Source: an uncultured Lachnospiraceae bacterium
GTDB taxonomy: Bacteria; Bacillota; Clostridia; Lachnospirales; Lachnospiraceae
Direction of reading: 5' to 3'
Assembly: GCA_934339135.1 (NCBI GenBank)
Contig: CAKRHP010000006.1
Coordinates: 62,001-126,000, forward strand
DNA: 64,000 bases
A program made the translations under genes and the position numbers. The notes beneath the pieces were generated by a model, which saw only the letters and a list, made by a program, of their open reading frames with translations, searched no databases and was not told the origin of the DNA. This document shows, in pieces, positions 1 to 9,600 of the stretch (position 1 is the first letter of the stretch; each line of letters opens with the position of its first letter).

Positions 1-2418
1 AAAATAATATTGCATTTGTATGGCAAACAGCGATTTTCGAAAATGAATATCCAATCCGGCAATCCCAAGCACCCGCCGGCGAAGCTGTGAGATATCCTCT
101 CCGGAACGGTTCTCCTGTACCGCCCTCTGATACAGATACAAAAGCACACGGACATTGTCTCCCACAAACGGCAGACACTTTTCTGCCAGGTGATCCAGAT
201 GTACCATCCGGTGCACGGTGTAACCAATCGAGGAAGCATATCTGCGCCCCTCCCGGTCCGTGAGAAAAATCTGCGGTTCCGGTGTAAAAACAGATATCAT
301 CGCTCTGCCATGGACAAATGCTGCGTTTTCCTCCTGCTGCAGCTCCCGGTGGCGCACAACTACACCGGCGATCCTGGGATCCTCGCACCGGATCTCTCTG
401 GCAAAAAGGATCGACGGCAGAGCAGATGCCAGCTGCTCATTGATCATATCCTCCCGGATAAACTCCTCATAGATCACTGACAGATTATCATTGATCCGCC
501 CCTGCTCTAACTGCTCCAGTGCAAACTTCTCCATGGATGCTTTATAACTGTCATACATGGTCTGATCCCGGTCCTTATGGCGGATCACATAGGCATAAAG
601 CATCGCTTTTTTTGTTGCATTCAACTGATTATTGTATGAAAAATATAGTAATACTCTATCCGGAAGTACCATGTCGGGAGTTTCTTCCAATGCATATATA
701 TAATTTTCATAAAGGTCTGTAATCTTTAAATTATGTTCAATACCAAGCCGGTACCACTTTACATTCTCCGGCAAAACTCGCCGTTCCCGCATCAAAAGCT
801 GACAGATCATGGTGAGCAGATCATCGGAGGGACGCTCCTCGTACATCCGGTACATATCCCCCATCATAACACCGGTAAAATCTCTGGTCCTGCTGATCAG
901 ATAGGCATAGCGAAACTGCAGTTCTTCCTCCAGAATCCGGTGGGAAAGTCCCCAGTGAAGTGCCTGCGCTTTTGCTTCCGTAAGCTCCAGCACCAGCTCC
1001 GGTGTGCTATTGTATAACCGGCAAAGTTCCAGATATAAAAGCGGACTGTGACAGCCTGCCTCGATATGTTCCAATATTGCCTCCTGCCGCTTGACAGAGA
1101 TCTGATAGCTGTCATCCATCTGCAGCAAAAACCACAGGATCAGCCAGTGACTGTGACCGTTCTGATAGCATTCCCGGATCTTAGATAATGCTCCGGCCCG
1201 TTCTGCTGCCTCCGGCTTCCAAAGATGCATCAGATAATAGTAAGCACAATATAGCAAAGGCTCCCGCTCCTGTATCTCTAACAGCCTTTCCTCTAACTGT
1301 GTCATTTCCAGATGAAACGCTTCCTCCTTCCGGGTCTGCAATGCCAGATAGATCCGGAACACCCGCACCAGCCATTGATATCTGCTTCCTGACTGTTCCG
1401 GCTGATCCAGACTGTTTATGCTTTTTTCTGCGGACGCAATAAAGTCCTTCCGGGACATTTTTCCTGCCTGATAATACACAAAGCTCCGGTATAAATTCCA
1501 GACATCCTTCTGCTGCTGTATTTTCCGGCGGCGCTCCTCATCAGACATGCAATATCTTCTGGCGATCACTTTAAGCTCCAGCTGCTGTCTTGCGCTGCTG
1601 ATCGTGATCCGTGCAAAATTATGACCGATCGCCATACAATCCGGATTGATCACCAAAACAAGTTCATAAGTATCTCCGGTAAAATCTGTGGTTCTGATAC
1701 ACGAACGTTCAAAGCGTACAAATGGAGCGTCCGACTTCACTTCGTATTCTCCGTACCCCCAGGTGTCCTTGTGAAGTATGATCTTGTCTGCAAATATATT
1801 CTCACATTTCGGATATTGCAGTTCCCGCTTTTCTACAGAAAGTTGTACCGGAGTCTTTTTGTGGGCGGCGATCAGAAACTCCTCCAATGCCATACTCTTA
1901 TCATTGCCCTTCAAAAGTCCCCGATAACGCTCCAGATAGACTTCCTTTTCCTGAAGAAAGATCCGTTCAAATGCCGGACTTTGAAAAATCCGTAATGCCT
2001 CCATATAATGACTTTTTACAAGCTCTGTAAACTGGTTCAGGTCACGGATCCTTCCCGCAGAGGTCTCGCAATACGGCACCATGACCGCAACCGTAAACGG
2101 CAGGACTGCCACACCACAGTCGGAAAGAATCTGAAACACTCCCTTAATGATATCCCCCGGCTGACAATAGGTTCCACGAAAAGCAAAGGAAATTTCATTC
2201 TCTGATCCGGAAAAGCTCTCTTTTTCCAGGATCATGCCGCTGCAGTCTGTACACACGATTCCCCGCATGCTGCGTCCCTTGCTGTTAGAGATTCGGAAAC
2301 TTCCCTGCGCGATCTCTCCGGCATCCACGGTCACAGAAAGCTCAGATGGACCCAGAACCACCTCCGGCATATGATATTCGAATATTCCTTTTGCGTACTG
2401 ATCGATCTTCTCTTTCAT
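1..2418 (-). CDS. DUF5717 family protein, C-terminus beyond window edge
   Basis: An open minus-strand frame runs from an ATG preceded by GGGAGGC to the window edge, giving 806 codons without a stop. The product begins MKEKIDQYAKGIFEYHMPE and continues with beta-rich stretches, then a helical, TPR-like half rich in Leu, Tyr and Glu. I recognise this as the DUF5717 family, large soluble proteins common in Lachnospiraceae; members are usually longer than what is visible, so a few hundred residues are probably missing. There is no signal peptide or membrane segment. The function is unknown. It is the first gene after its own promoter and is transcribed off the left edge. Confidence 0.8.
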   Translation of the reverse strand, partial: MKEKIDQYAKGIFEYHMPEVVLGPSELSVTVDAGEIAQGSFRISNSKGRSMRGIVCTDCSGMILEKESFSGSENEISFAFRGTYCQPGDIIKGVFQILSDCGVAVLPFTVAVMVPYCETSAGRIRDLNQFTELVKSHYMEALRIFQSPAFERIFLQEKEVYLERYRGLLKGNDKSMALEEFLIAAHKKTPVQLSVEKRELQYPKCENIFADKIILHKDTWGYGEYEVKSDAPFVRFERSCIRTTDFTGDTYELVLVINPDCMAIGHNFARITISSARQQLELKVIARRYCMSDEERRRKIQQQKDVWNLYRSFVYYQAGKMSRKDFIASAEKSINSLDQPEQSGSRYQWLVRVFRIYLALQTRKEEAFHLEMTQLEERLLEIQEREPLLYCAYYYLMHLWKPEAAERAGALSKIRECYQNGHSHWLILWFLLQMDDSYQISVKRQEAILEHIEAGCHSPLLYLELCRLYNSTPELVLELTEAKAQALHWGLSHRILEEELQFRYAYLISRTRDFTGVMMGDMYRMYEERPSDDLLTMICQLLMRERRVLPENVKWYRLGIEHNLKITDLYENYIYALEETPDMVLPDRVLLYFSYNNQLNATKKAMLYAYVIRHKDRDQTMYDSYKASMEKFALEQLEQGRINDNLSVIYEEFIREDMINEQLASALPSILFAREIRCEDPRIAGVVVRHRELQQEENAAFVHGRAMISVFTPEPQIFLTDREGRRYASSIGYTVHRMVHLDHLAEKCLPFVGDNVRVLLYLYQRAVQENRSGEDISQLRRRVLGIAGLDIHFRKSLFAIQMQYYF

Positions 2419-2462
2419 GGTGCCTCCCATATCCAGCTTACAATCCAAGCATAATTAATAGA

Positions 2463-2492
2463 ATTATACCATTTCGCAAGGGGGCATTTCAA
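2463..2492 (-). promoter_or_regulatory. Sigma-A-type promoter of the DUF5717 gene
   Basis: On the minus strand a TTGAAA box is followed 18 bases later by a perfect TATAAT, about 45 bases before the DUF5717 start codon. Prediction from consensus only. Confidence 0.5.
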
Positions 2493-2537
2493 GTGCCATG
2501 CACAGATAAGTAGAAAGTAAAAAAACTTTTCCCAAAA

Positions 2538-2569
2538 GAAAAAATCTCCGGCACATAACATGCCGGAGA
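2538..2569 (-). terminator. Intrinsic terminator after rfbC
   Basis: The minus strand forms a nine-base-pair stem (TCTCCGGCA with its complement) around a seven-base loop, followed by a run of T residues. It lies just past the epimerase stop codon and separates that gene from the DUF5717 promoter. Confidence 0.8.
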
Positions 2570-2586
2570 CTCTGTCTCTTTCCTGT

Positions 2587-3153
2587 TTATTCGTAATCCA
2601 ATGCAATATCCTCTGAAAATGCCGGATGCTTTCCATCCTTCTCTGAGATGTTCGGAACAACCCCTTCCGGAATCGGCCACTCAACACCGATGGTTTCATC
2701 ATTCCACATAATCCCTGCCTCAGATGACGGATCATAAAAATCGGTACACTTGTAAGCAAACTCTGCGGTATCCGAAAGTACATAAAAGCCATGTGCAAAT
2801 CCCTCCGGGATATAGAACATGTTTTTCTTCTCTGCAGTCAGCGTAACACCAAACCATTTTCCATATGTCTTGGAACCGCGGCGGATATCCACTGCCACAT
2901 CAAACACCTCTCCACTGAGCACACGTACCAGCTTGCCCTGTGTATGATTCTTCTGGTAATGAAGCCCTCGGAGCACACCCTTTGTAGAGCTGGACTGATT
3001 ATCCTGTACAAAAACCATATCCAGTCCTGCCTCTTTAAATGCATTGTAATTGTATGTTTCCATAAAATATCCACGGTTATCTCCAAATACCTTAGGCTGG
3101 ATCAGGTAAAGACCCTCGATCTCACCGCATTTTTCAAACGTAAAATTGCCCAT
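2587..3153 (-). CDS. rfbC: dTDP-4-dehydrorhamnose 3,5-epimerase
   Basis: The 188-residue cupin enzyme would epimerise dTDP-4-keto-6-deoxyglucose at C3 and C5 on the way to dTDP-rhamnose for cell-surface polysaccharide. Visible family features are the N-terminal PKVFGDNRGYFMETY stretch, the catalytic-His segment GVLRGLHYQ, the VFDVAVDIR strand and the EFAYKCTDFYDP segment carrying the catalytic Tyr. The start was chosen at MGNFTF because AGGTGAT sits at proper distance; an in-frame start eight codons upstream lacks a site. No other rhamnose genes (rfbA, B, D) are nearby, so the remaining pathway must be encoded elsewhere. It ends in a strong terminator. Confidence 0.92.
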   Translation of the reverse strand: MGNFTFEKCGEIEGLYLIQPKVFGDNRGYFMETYNYNAFKEAGLDMVFVQDNQSSSTKGVLRGLHYQKNHTQGKLVRVLSGEVFDVAVDIRRGSKTYGKWFGVTLTAEKKNMFYIPEGFAHGFYVLSDTAEFAYKCTDFYDPSSEAGIMWNDETIGVEWPIPEGVVPNISEKDGKHPAFSEDIALDYE

Positions 3154-3196
3154 TTCTTTATCACCTTTCTTAATCAAATCTCTGAGGCTAATTATA

Positions 3197-4063
3197 TCAC
3201 TGTGTTACAGACTTCGCAAATAATTTTTTGTGCTTCGGCTTTTTGCGGGCCTTTCGCCGGTTTTTCCGTCCAAATTCAGTAATCTCTCCCGGTTCTTCCT
3301 GTGACACAGCCACTTCTCTGGCCGCTTCAGTGGCATCTCCAATGGGAGGAACATGACCGGAATTTCCTTTTTCCGTTGCAGTCTCTGCTGCCCCATTTTC
3401 TCCTTTTACCTGTTGCAATATCTCCTTTAACAGATGAAGCTGACGTTCCTGCAGTTCCTCTTTCTGCATCAGCAGATAATTCATTTCCTTCTGCAGACGT
3501 ACCGTCACTTCCTCACAAATGCGCTGCTCCGATTCCTGGCTTATCTCCTCCACGGATGACCGGATCATCTGACGCATCATTGCCTCAAACTGCCGGAGTC
3601 GTTCCAGGGAAGCAGCCTGCGTCTGTCCGTACTGTGTCTGCACTCCGTTCCCTCTTTCCTTGCTCTGTTCCAGCTCATAACTTTTTTCCTGCCAGGTTTT
3701 CTGACGCTTTTCATACCGGTCTCTGGCATGCTCAATAGAAGTCACCGATCCCTTACCATGTTCCATGGCTTCCCGCATCACCTGATTATTTAAGTCCTCC
3801 CGAAGCTGATAAAGAATCTTTGGATCCATATGTTCTACCCGTTCCAGATCCGGCAGCAGCTTCTTGATCGCCTTTAACTGAAACCCCTGCTCCTTCAGAT
3901 CCTTGACCGACCGCAGCAATTTGATTTCCGACTCTCTGTAATACCGGTGCCCCAGTTCATTTCTCGGAATCGGAAGTTCCAGCTCCTCCTCCCAGTATCG
4001 AAGCACATGATTCTCCACTTCCAGCATTTTTGATGCATCTGATATCATATATCCTTTTTCCAT
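3197..4063 (-). CDS. MerR-like helix-turn-helix protein with coiled coil
   Basis: The 288-residue product starts with a MerR-type winged helix (ISDASKMLEVENHVLRYWEEE, then a GHRYYRESEIKLLRSVKDL segment), residues about 5-75. A long Glu/Gln/Arg-rich coiled coil (about 80-220) and a basic tail (KNRRKARKKPKHKK) follow. There is no C-terminal effector-binding domain like that of classical MerR sensors; the build resembles RacA-type DNA-binding structural proteins, so a chromosome-organising role is possible but unproven. The start at MEKGYM follows GAGG at good spacing; an upstream in-frame GTG overlaps the previous gene's stop codon. It probably shares an mRNA with the upstream membrane protein. 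Confidence 0.7.
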   Translation of the reverse strand: MEKGYMISDASKMLEVENHVLRYWEEELELPIPRNELGHRYYRESEIKLLRSVKDLKEQGFQLKAIKKLLPDLERVEHMDPKILYQLREDLNNQVMREAMEHGKGSVTSIEHARDRYEKRQKTWQEKSYELEQSKERGNGVQTQYGQTQAASLERLRQFEAMMRQMIRSSVEEISQESEQRICEEVTVRLQKEMNYLLMQKEELQERQLHLLKEILQQVKGENGAAETATEKGNSGHVPPIGDATEAAREVAVSQEEPGEITEFGRKNRRKARKKPKHKKLFAKSVTQ

Positions 4064-4098
4064 AACCATCCTCATTTCATTCATAATATTGATCACCA

Positions 4099-4911
4099 TC
4101 ACATATATTCTTCTAATATCTCTTCAAAAAGCTTTGCCTTTTCCGCAGCCGCCTGCTCGGACAGCATATTCTGCCGTCCGGCAATATCACGGTCAAGCTG
4201 CATTTCCTCCCGGAAGGATTCCAGCAGTTCCTTGATCTCCGTCAATGCGGGCAGCCCAGATGTCCTGATATCGTCAGAGACTTTTCCGGCATCGGCAGCT
4301 GGCTCTGTCGCCGCTGTTTCCATTTCTGCGGCAGTCATTTCCTCCGGTTTAAAATATTCCATCCGGTATTTTTCTGTCGCCTCCTGATGAAAATACTCGT
4401 TTTCCAGACGGGCACGCATAGTATTTTCCATATAATCGATGAGCTGGATCCGAAATACCTTCAGACACTTATGAGTGTCAAAAAACACTTCCGATGCTCC
4501 CTGCACACAAAGCAGCAGCAGAGTCACAAGACCTGTAACCCAGAACCATTCCGGCGGCATTCCATAATATCCTGCCAGAAAACAGCTGATTCCGGCCCCC
4601 GCTGCGATCAGTCCGGAAAAATAAAATCCCAGATTCTCCCATGTCTGCAGGGAAATTCCCATAAAACGATAATGATAGAGATACCGATCCACAAAATTTT
4701 CCACGTTATGTACACTGATATGCAGCTTATAATAAGCCTCAAATTTTGACATCATCGCCTTCATCCAGCGGTTTCCTGTGGTTCCCATCTGATTGGAATC
4801 CCAAAGTAGTTTATGAAAAAGTCCATAACTAACCGCCTTAAGAAGGACTGATAACGCACAGACCGCCATCAGAACAAATAATACATTATAGTTTTCCAAT
4901 TGTGCTTTCAT
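4099..4911 (-). CDS. Conserved membrane protein of unknown function
   Basis: The 270-residue protein has an N-terminal hydrophobic helix (about 8-28), a cytosolic-looking segment, two adjacent hydrophobic helices (about 92-140) and a hydrophilic, Glu/Ala-rich C-terminal half with coiled-coil character. I recognise no named domain. It reads directly into the MerR-like gene, which suggests joint transcription and possibly a membrane-anchored partner for that coiled-coil DNA-binding protein; this is inference from adjacency only. Confidence 0.6.
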   Translation of the reverse strand: MKAQLENYNVLFVLMAVCALSVLLKAVSYGLFHKLLWDSNQMGTTGNRWMKAMMSKFEAYYKLHISVHNVENFVDRYLYHYRFMGISLQTWENLGFYFSGLIAAGAGISCFLAGYYGMPPEWFWVTGLVTLLLLCVQGASEVFFDTHKCLKVFRIQLIDYMENTMRARLENEYFHQEATEKYRMEYFKPEEMTAAEMETAATEPAADAGKVSDDIRTSGLPALTEIKELLESFREEMQLDRDIAGRQNMLSEQAAAEKAKLFEEILEEYM

Positions 4912-5089
4912 AACTATCCTGTCCTTTCCATAAATAATGTTTCCTTTATGATAGACGTATTCTCTCCGGATGAACAGATAGCTTTGATTGTCATTTTTAT
5001 TTCTGCTTCGACAAAATGTGCTTCGGACACGTTTTATTCACGAAAATGTGCTAAAATATAATCAGATTATTTCGAAAGGAGATCCGCCT

Positions 5090-7117
5090 ATGAATCGAAA
5101 AAAAGGAGTTCAACTGACTGCAATATTTCTGGCATCCGTCTTACCGCTGACCGGAATCTTTTCAACACTGCCGGAGGTTTCTGCGTCCGACTCGTCCCTG
5201 TCTGTTATAGAGCATATTGATACTGCAAACAATAATGGTCTGATCCGTTCAAAATATGTGGATGAAAATGGAGAGGAAGTTACCATATCCTCCCCCAAAA
5301 ACACCAAAAATATCCGCAGCCAGTCCTCTCTTCCTTCCGCCTATGATTCCCGTGACCGGGACGTCATAACTCCCATAAAAAACCAGGGGATCACCGGAAG
5401 CTGCTGGGCTTTTGCAGCCTTGAAAGCATTGGAATCCGACAGTATTCTACAGAATCTGTCTACACTGGCGGGCACCGATTATTCCGAAAGCCATCTGGTC
5501 TGGTATACATACGCTCCCCTTTCTGATAAAACCGACCCGTTATATGGGGATACTTTATCTTCCCGGACAACAGATTCCGGTGGATACTATAACCTCGGTG
5601 GCAATGCTTATTATGCAAGCTATATCCTGGCAGACTGGCGGGGTGCTGTATCCGAAGAGAAAGCTCCCTTTTCTGCAGACAGCAATCAGGCTTTGCGAAC
5701 CATGATCCAGTCAATGGCCTCAAAACCGGACACACTACGTACAGACGCAGAGGTTCATCTAAAAAACATGGACTTTTATGATCCATCGGATATTTCCGGC
5801 ATTAAAGAAGCAATTATGGAACATGGTTCTGTCGATGTTTCCGTTTATTATGATACATCCAATATGTATCATAGTTCCACTGTCACCTCCGCCTATGAAT
5901 CCAGTCACGATTCCGAGGATGCCAATCACTGTGTTACGGTCATCGGATGGGATGACAATTTTAATACCTTTTCCAAAAGCACACCTTCCTCTGGTGCATG
6001 GCTGATCGCCAACAGCTATGGTGAAAACTACAGCTATAGTACAAACGGATATTACTGGCTTTCCTATTACGATTCTTCTCTGTGTGAAATCTGTACCCTG
6101 GAAGCAGAATCCACAGACAAATATAATACAAACTTTCAATATGACGGTGTCGGCTGGGGAGATCTCTATCAGGACACAGAGGACATTGGCTTTTCCAATA
6201 TCTTTACCAACGATACAGATTCCCCATGCCGCATTGGCGCTGCCGGATTTTATACGTTATCGGATAACCAGCCCTACAAAATTGAAATATACCGGCAGCT
6301 GACCGGTTCTGCACCAAACAGTGGCACACGAATTGACAAGTGTACCACTTATGGGACAGTAGAGCATTCCGGCTACCATACAATCTCTTTAGCAAACTCC
6401 GTAGCAGTCGCCGCCGGAGAACGCTTTTCTGTTGTAGTAACCTTTTACGCAGAGAACGGCAATACTGTTTACGTCCCGGTTGAAGGCAGCAGCGATCCCC
6501 TGGGTTCCAAATACAGCAGCAAGAGCGGGCAAAGCTATGTATATTCTGAGGGAAAATGGATGGATAACACCTCCATCAAGCTTGGAGTCAGCCATCGTAA
6601 CATGAACAATGTCTGTCTCAAGGCACTGGCATCCACGATTTCAGACACCGAATATGAGCAGCAACAGCAAAATGAGCCTCTCGCCTCTGCTTCTCCCTCA
6701 CCGGCATCAGAAAGTCCGGCCGCTACTGCCACAACAAGCCCGGAGATTTCTCCGACTCCTCAATCTCCAGCCTCCCCGGCACCTTCTAATACAGCAACCA
6801 CACAAACACCATTGCCAGCACCAACCGTTTCTGCATCACCAACCGGAAACCGTTCTGTCAAAAACGTAGTGATTGTAGTAAAAAAGAGAAAAGTAACACT
6901 TCGAAAGGGGAAATCAACAAAAATCCCAATCCGTGTTACACCTTCCGGCAGTTTTAAAACACTAATCTTTCAATCCAAAAATAAAAAAATAGCAACCATA
7001 AATAAAAACGGAAAAATAAAGGCGAAGAAAAAAGGAACCACCCGGATCATTGTAAAAATTCCGAATGGTACAAAATTATCCATAAAGGTTATCGTAAAAA
7101 AATCAAAAAAGAAATAA
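5090..7117 (+). CDS. Secreted C1 (papain-like) cysteine protease with Ig-like C-terminal domain
   Basis: The 675-residue protein starts at an ATG after AAAGGAGAT and has a signal peptide (about 1-32). A papain-fold peptidase follows: oxyanion Gln99 and nucleophile Cys105 in NQGITGSCWAF, His280 in ANHCVTVIGWDDN, Asn308 in GAWLIANSYGENY. Next come a beta-rich domain (about 335-530), a Pro/Ser/Thr-rich linker (about 545-600) and a lysine-rich bacterial Ig-like (Big_2) domain at the C-terminus. The layout fits an exported enzyme held at or in the cell wall, with the basic domain perhaps binding anionic polymers (inference). The catalytic set is complete, so activity is expected; the substrate is unknown. 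It is monocistronic and ends in a terminator shared with cysS. Confidence 0.88.
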   Translation: MNRKKGVQLTAIFLASVLPLTGIFSTLPEVSASDSSLSVIEHIDTANNNGLIRSKYVDENGEEVTISSPKNTKNIRSQSSLPSAYDSRDRDVITPIKNQGITGSCWAFAALKALESDSILQNLSTLAGTDYSESHLVWYTYAPLSDKTDPLYGDTLSSRTTDSGGYYNLGGNAYYASYILADWRGAVSEEKAPFSADSNQALRTMIQSMASKPDTLRTDAEVHLKNMDFYDPSDISGIKEAIMEHGSVDVSVYYDTSNMYHSSTVTSAYESSHDSEDANHCVTVIGWDDNFNTFSKSTPSSGAWLIANSYGENYSYSTNGYYWLSYYDSSLCEICTLEAESTDKYNTNFQYDGVGWGDLYQDTEDIGFSNIFTNDTDSPCRIGAAGFYTLSDNQPYKIEIYRQLTGSAPNSGTRIDKCTTYGTVEHSGYHTISLANSVAVAAGERFSVVVTFYAENGNTVYVPVEGSSDPLGSKYSSKSGQSYVYSEGKWMDNTSIKLGVSHRNMNNVCLKALASTISDTEYEQQQQNEPLASASPSPASESPAATATTSPEISPTPQSPASPAPSNTATTQTPLPAPTVSASPTGNRSVKNVVIVVKKRKVTLRKGKSTKIPIRVTPSGSFKTLIFQSKNKKIATINKNGKIKAKKKGTTRIIVKIPNGTKLSIKVIVKKSKKK

Positions 7118-7125
7118 CGGAACAT

Positions 7126-7170
7126 CAAAAAATGCCTGTGGAATTTTATCTATTCCACAGGCATTTTTAT
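7126..7170. terminator. Bidirectional terminator between the C1 protease and cysS
   Basis: A long A/T-flanked stem, AATGCCTGTGGAAT with its near-perfect complement around a short loop, is bordered by A residues on one side and T residues on the other. It can serve both converging genes. Confidence 0.85.
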
Positions 7171-7234
7171 AATTTTCTGTATTCATAATGCCGCAAATCT
7201 CTGCATTCTATCCGCTTCTGATCCCTGCATTACA

Positions 7235-8641
7235 TTATATTAACGACCATACGGTACCCTCTCTGGTATCCTTAATCTCCACACCACGATCCAACAGTTC
7301 CTGACGAATGGCATCTGCCTTCGCAAAATCTTTTTCTTTTCTCGCTGCCTGACGCTCTGCAATCTTTTCTTCCACAAATGCTGCGAGTTCATCATCCGCC
7401 CGGCTTTCCTCAACCTCTGCGGTAAGATTCAGAGAAAATACCCGGTCAAAATCCTCCACCAGATATCTCTTGGAGGCATCACTAATATCCGCCTTCAGTA
7501 CATCATACAACACCGTCAAAGCCTGAGATGTATTGATGTCACTGCCCATGGCCCCGGCAAAAGCATCCTGATATGGTTTTACTTCACTCATATCCGGTTC
7601 TCCCTCTTTGGACAGAGCCGCGATCCTCTTAAGAAGCTTCTCATATGCCACCTTGGAATTGTCCAGCACATCATACGTAAACAACAATGGTTTACGATAA
7701 TGAGACTGCAGACAGAAGAAACGATACACCAGAGGATCATATCCTTTCTCCTCCAGTAGCGAAACCGTCAAAAACTCTCCTTTGGATTTGCTCATCTTCC
7801 CGGATTTGTCATTTAAATGCTGCACATGGAACCAGTAATTGCACCACTTGTGTCCCAGATATGACTCACTCTGCGCAATCTCATTGGTATGATGCGGGAA
7901 TATATTGTCAACACCTCCACAATGGATATCAAGATACTCCCCCAAATGCTTCATACTGATGCAGGAGCACTCAATATGCCAGCCAGGATATCCAACACCC
8001 CATGGACTGTCCCATTTCAACTCCTGATCCTCAAACTTGGACTTGGTGAACCAAAGAACAAAATCGGTTTTGTTGCGCTTGTTCTCATCCTCCTCCACGT
8101 CATCACGAACACCTACCTGCAGGTTTTCTTCATTCTGACCGGAAAGAACATAATATTCCTTCAGCTTACTGGTATCGAAATAAACATTACCTCCTGCCAC
8201 ATAAGCATACTCCTTCTCCAGAAGCACCTCGATCATATGGATAAACTCCGGGATACAGTTTGTCGCAGGCTCTACGATCTCCGGAATCTTGATATTCAGC
8301 TTCCCGCAGTCTGCAAAAAATGCTTTACGATAAAACTCAGCGATCTCCATCACTGTTTTGTGTTCACGCTTTGCACCTGCCAGCATCTTATCCTCACCGG
8401 TATCTGCGTCACTGGTAAGATGTCCTACATCTGTAATATTCATACAACGTTTCACATCATAACCGGCATATCCCAGATACTTCTCCAAAACATCCTCCAT
8501 CATATAACTGCGAAGATTACCGATATGCGCAAAATGGTATACAGTCGGTCCACAGGTATACATTTTCACCTTACCCTCTTCGATGGAATGAAAGGGCTCA
8601 ACCTTTTTTGTTAATGTATTATAAAGTGACAACTCTCTCAT
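7235..8641 (-). CDS. cysS: Cysteinyl-tRNA synthetase
   Basis: The 468-residue class I synthetase charges tRNA-Cys. Visible are the zinc Cys in MYTCGPTVY, the HIGH-type motif AHIGN, the zinc-binding segment WHIECSCIS, the CGGVDNIFPHHTNE motif and the KMSKS loop (GKMSKSKG). The length is normal for the family. The start at MRELSLYNT was taken because ACGGAG lies seven bases upstream; nine extra upstream codons are open but unsupported. It sits downstream of a sulfate importer in the same orientation, a sensible cysteine theme, but has its own promoter. Confidence 0.97.
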   Translation of the reverse strand: MRELSLYNTLTKKVEPFHSIEEGKVKMYTCGPTVYHFAHIGNLRSYMMEDVLEKYLGYAGYDVKRCMNITDVGHLTSDADTGEDKMLAGAKREHKTVMEIAEFYRKAFFADCGKLNIKIPEIVEPATNCIPEFIHMIEVLLEKEYAYVAGGNVYFDTSKLKEYYVLSGQNEENLQVGVRDDVEEDENKRNKTDFVLWFTKSKFEDQELKWDSPWGVGYPGWHIECSCISMKHLGEYLDIHCGGVDNIFPHHTNEIAQSESYLGHKWCNYWFHVQHLNDKSGKMSKSKGEFLTVSLLEEKGYDPLVYRFFCLQSHYRKPLLFTYDVLDNSKVAYEKLLKRIAALSKEGEPDMSEVKPYQDAFAGAMGSDINTSQALTVLYDVLKADISDASKRYLVEDFDRVFSLNLTAEVEESRADDELAAFVEEKIAERQAARKEKDFAKADAIRQELLDRGVEIKDTREGTVWSLI

Positions 8642-8701
8642 GACACGCTCCGTTTCTGTGCATAACACACGATTTTCTTTATTTCAGATCTCATCCTTTA
8701 T

Positions 8702-8730
8702 ACTGTACAGGATTTTCACTGTTTCTTCAA
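8702..8730 (-). promoter_or_regulatory. Promoter of cysS
   Basis: The minus strand shows TTGAAG, a 17-base spacer and TACAGT about 60 bases before the cysS start. No T-box leader (specifier stem or AGGGTGG box) is visible in this short upstream region. Confidence 0.4.
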
Positions 8731-8808
8731 GTCCTAACCAATATTTCAGACTGCAAAGTTGCACAAATTACCGACGAATGCGAAGAGTCCATGGAGACAA
8801 TCCTGTCA

Positions 8809-9543
8809 CTATTTTATCATTAGTGCCTCATAACGCGCCACGTCAATGAAATCCTGCACAAAAGGAGTTGCCGGATGATGGCAGATTTCCTCCGGGGAAC
8901 CAATCTGCTCCACTCTGCCCTGATTCGTAACAATAATGGTGTCTGCCACCTCCATGGCTTCCTCCTGATCGTGAGTTACGAAAATGCTGGTCACACCAAC
9001 CTGACGGATCATTTCCTTAAGCCAGCTCCGCAGTTCCCGACGTACCTTGGCATCAATGGCCGCAAATGGTTCATCCAAAAGAAGAAGATGCGGATTAGGG
9101 GCAAGAGCACGGGCAAACGCTACTCTCTGCCGCTGTCCTCCGGAAAGCTGGTGGGGATAACGTTTGCCCAGATCTTTCATGGAGATCAGCTCCAAAAGCT
9201 CCTCTACACGTTCCTTGATCTCTGATTTTTTTCTTTTTTGAATCTCCAGACCGAAGGCAATATTATCCGCCACGGTCATATAACGAAACAGCGCATAATT
9301 TTGGAATACAAATCCAATGCCCCGTTTGCTGCCCGGAATATCATTAACTCTTTTTCCTTCTACCAGAATATCTCCGGAATCCGGCACATCCAGTCCGGCG
9401 ATCATCCGCAGGATCGTTGTTTTTCCACTGCCACTTGGTCCTAAAAGTGCCGCCAGATGTCCTTTTTCAATACCAAAAGACACATCCTGTGATGCATGGA
9501 AACCATCAAATGTTTTATTAATATCTTTCATTTCTATATACAT
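8809..9543 (-). CDS. cysA: Sulfate ABC importer, ATP-binding protein
   Basis: The 244-residue ATPase would power the adjacent fused permease. It has the Walker A GPSGSGKTT, Q-loop (FVFQNYALF), signature LSGGQRQRVAFARAL, Walker B LLLLDEPFAAID and switch His in FVTHDQEEA. It is shorter than typical CysA proteins (about 350 residues) and stops after the nucleotide-binding domain, lacking the C-terminal regulatory beta domain. The assignment to sulfate rests on the neighbouring sulfate-type binding protein and permease. The three genes lie in the order sbp, cysTW, cysA. Confidence 0.88.
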   Translation of the reverse strand: MYIEMKDINKTFDGFHASQDVSFGIEKGHLAALLGPSGSGKTTILRMIAGLDVPDSGDILVEGKRVNDIPGSKRGIGFVFQNYALFRYMTVADNIAFGLEIQKRKKSEIKERVEELLELISMKDLGKRYPHQLSGGQRQRVAFARALAPNPHLLLLDEPFAAIDAKVRRELRSWLKEMIRQVGVTSIFVTHDQEEAMEVADTIIVTNQGRVEQIGSPEEICHHPATPFVQDFIDVARYEALMIK

Positions 9544-9600
9544 AAGCTCATTCCTTTCCCTGATAGTATTTGCAAAACTTATCGCTCCGCCTTCTGCTTT

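Noticed and set aside
7889..8614. A 241-codon plus-strand frame opposite cysS
   Set aside because: It is antisense to the catalytic domain of an unambiguous cysteinyl-tRNA synthetase and has no recognisable features.
8642..8808. T-box leader for cysS
   Set aside because: The gap is short and lacks the conserved T-box sequence and antiterminator; only a plain promoter is visible.
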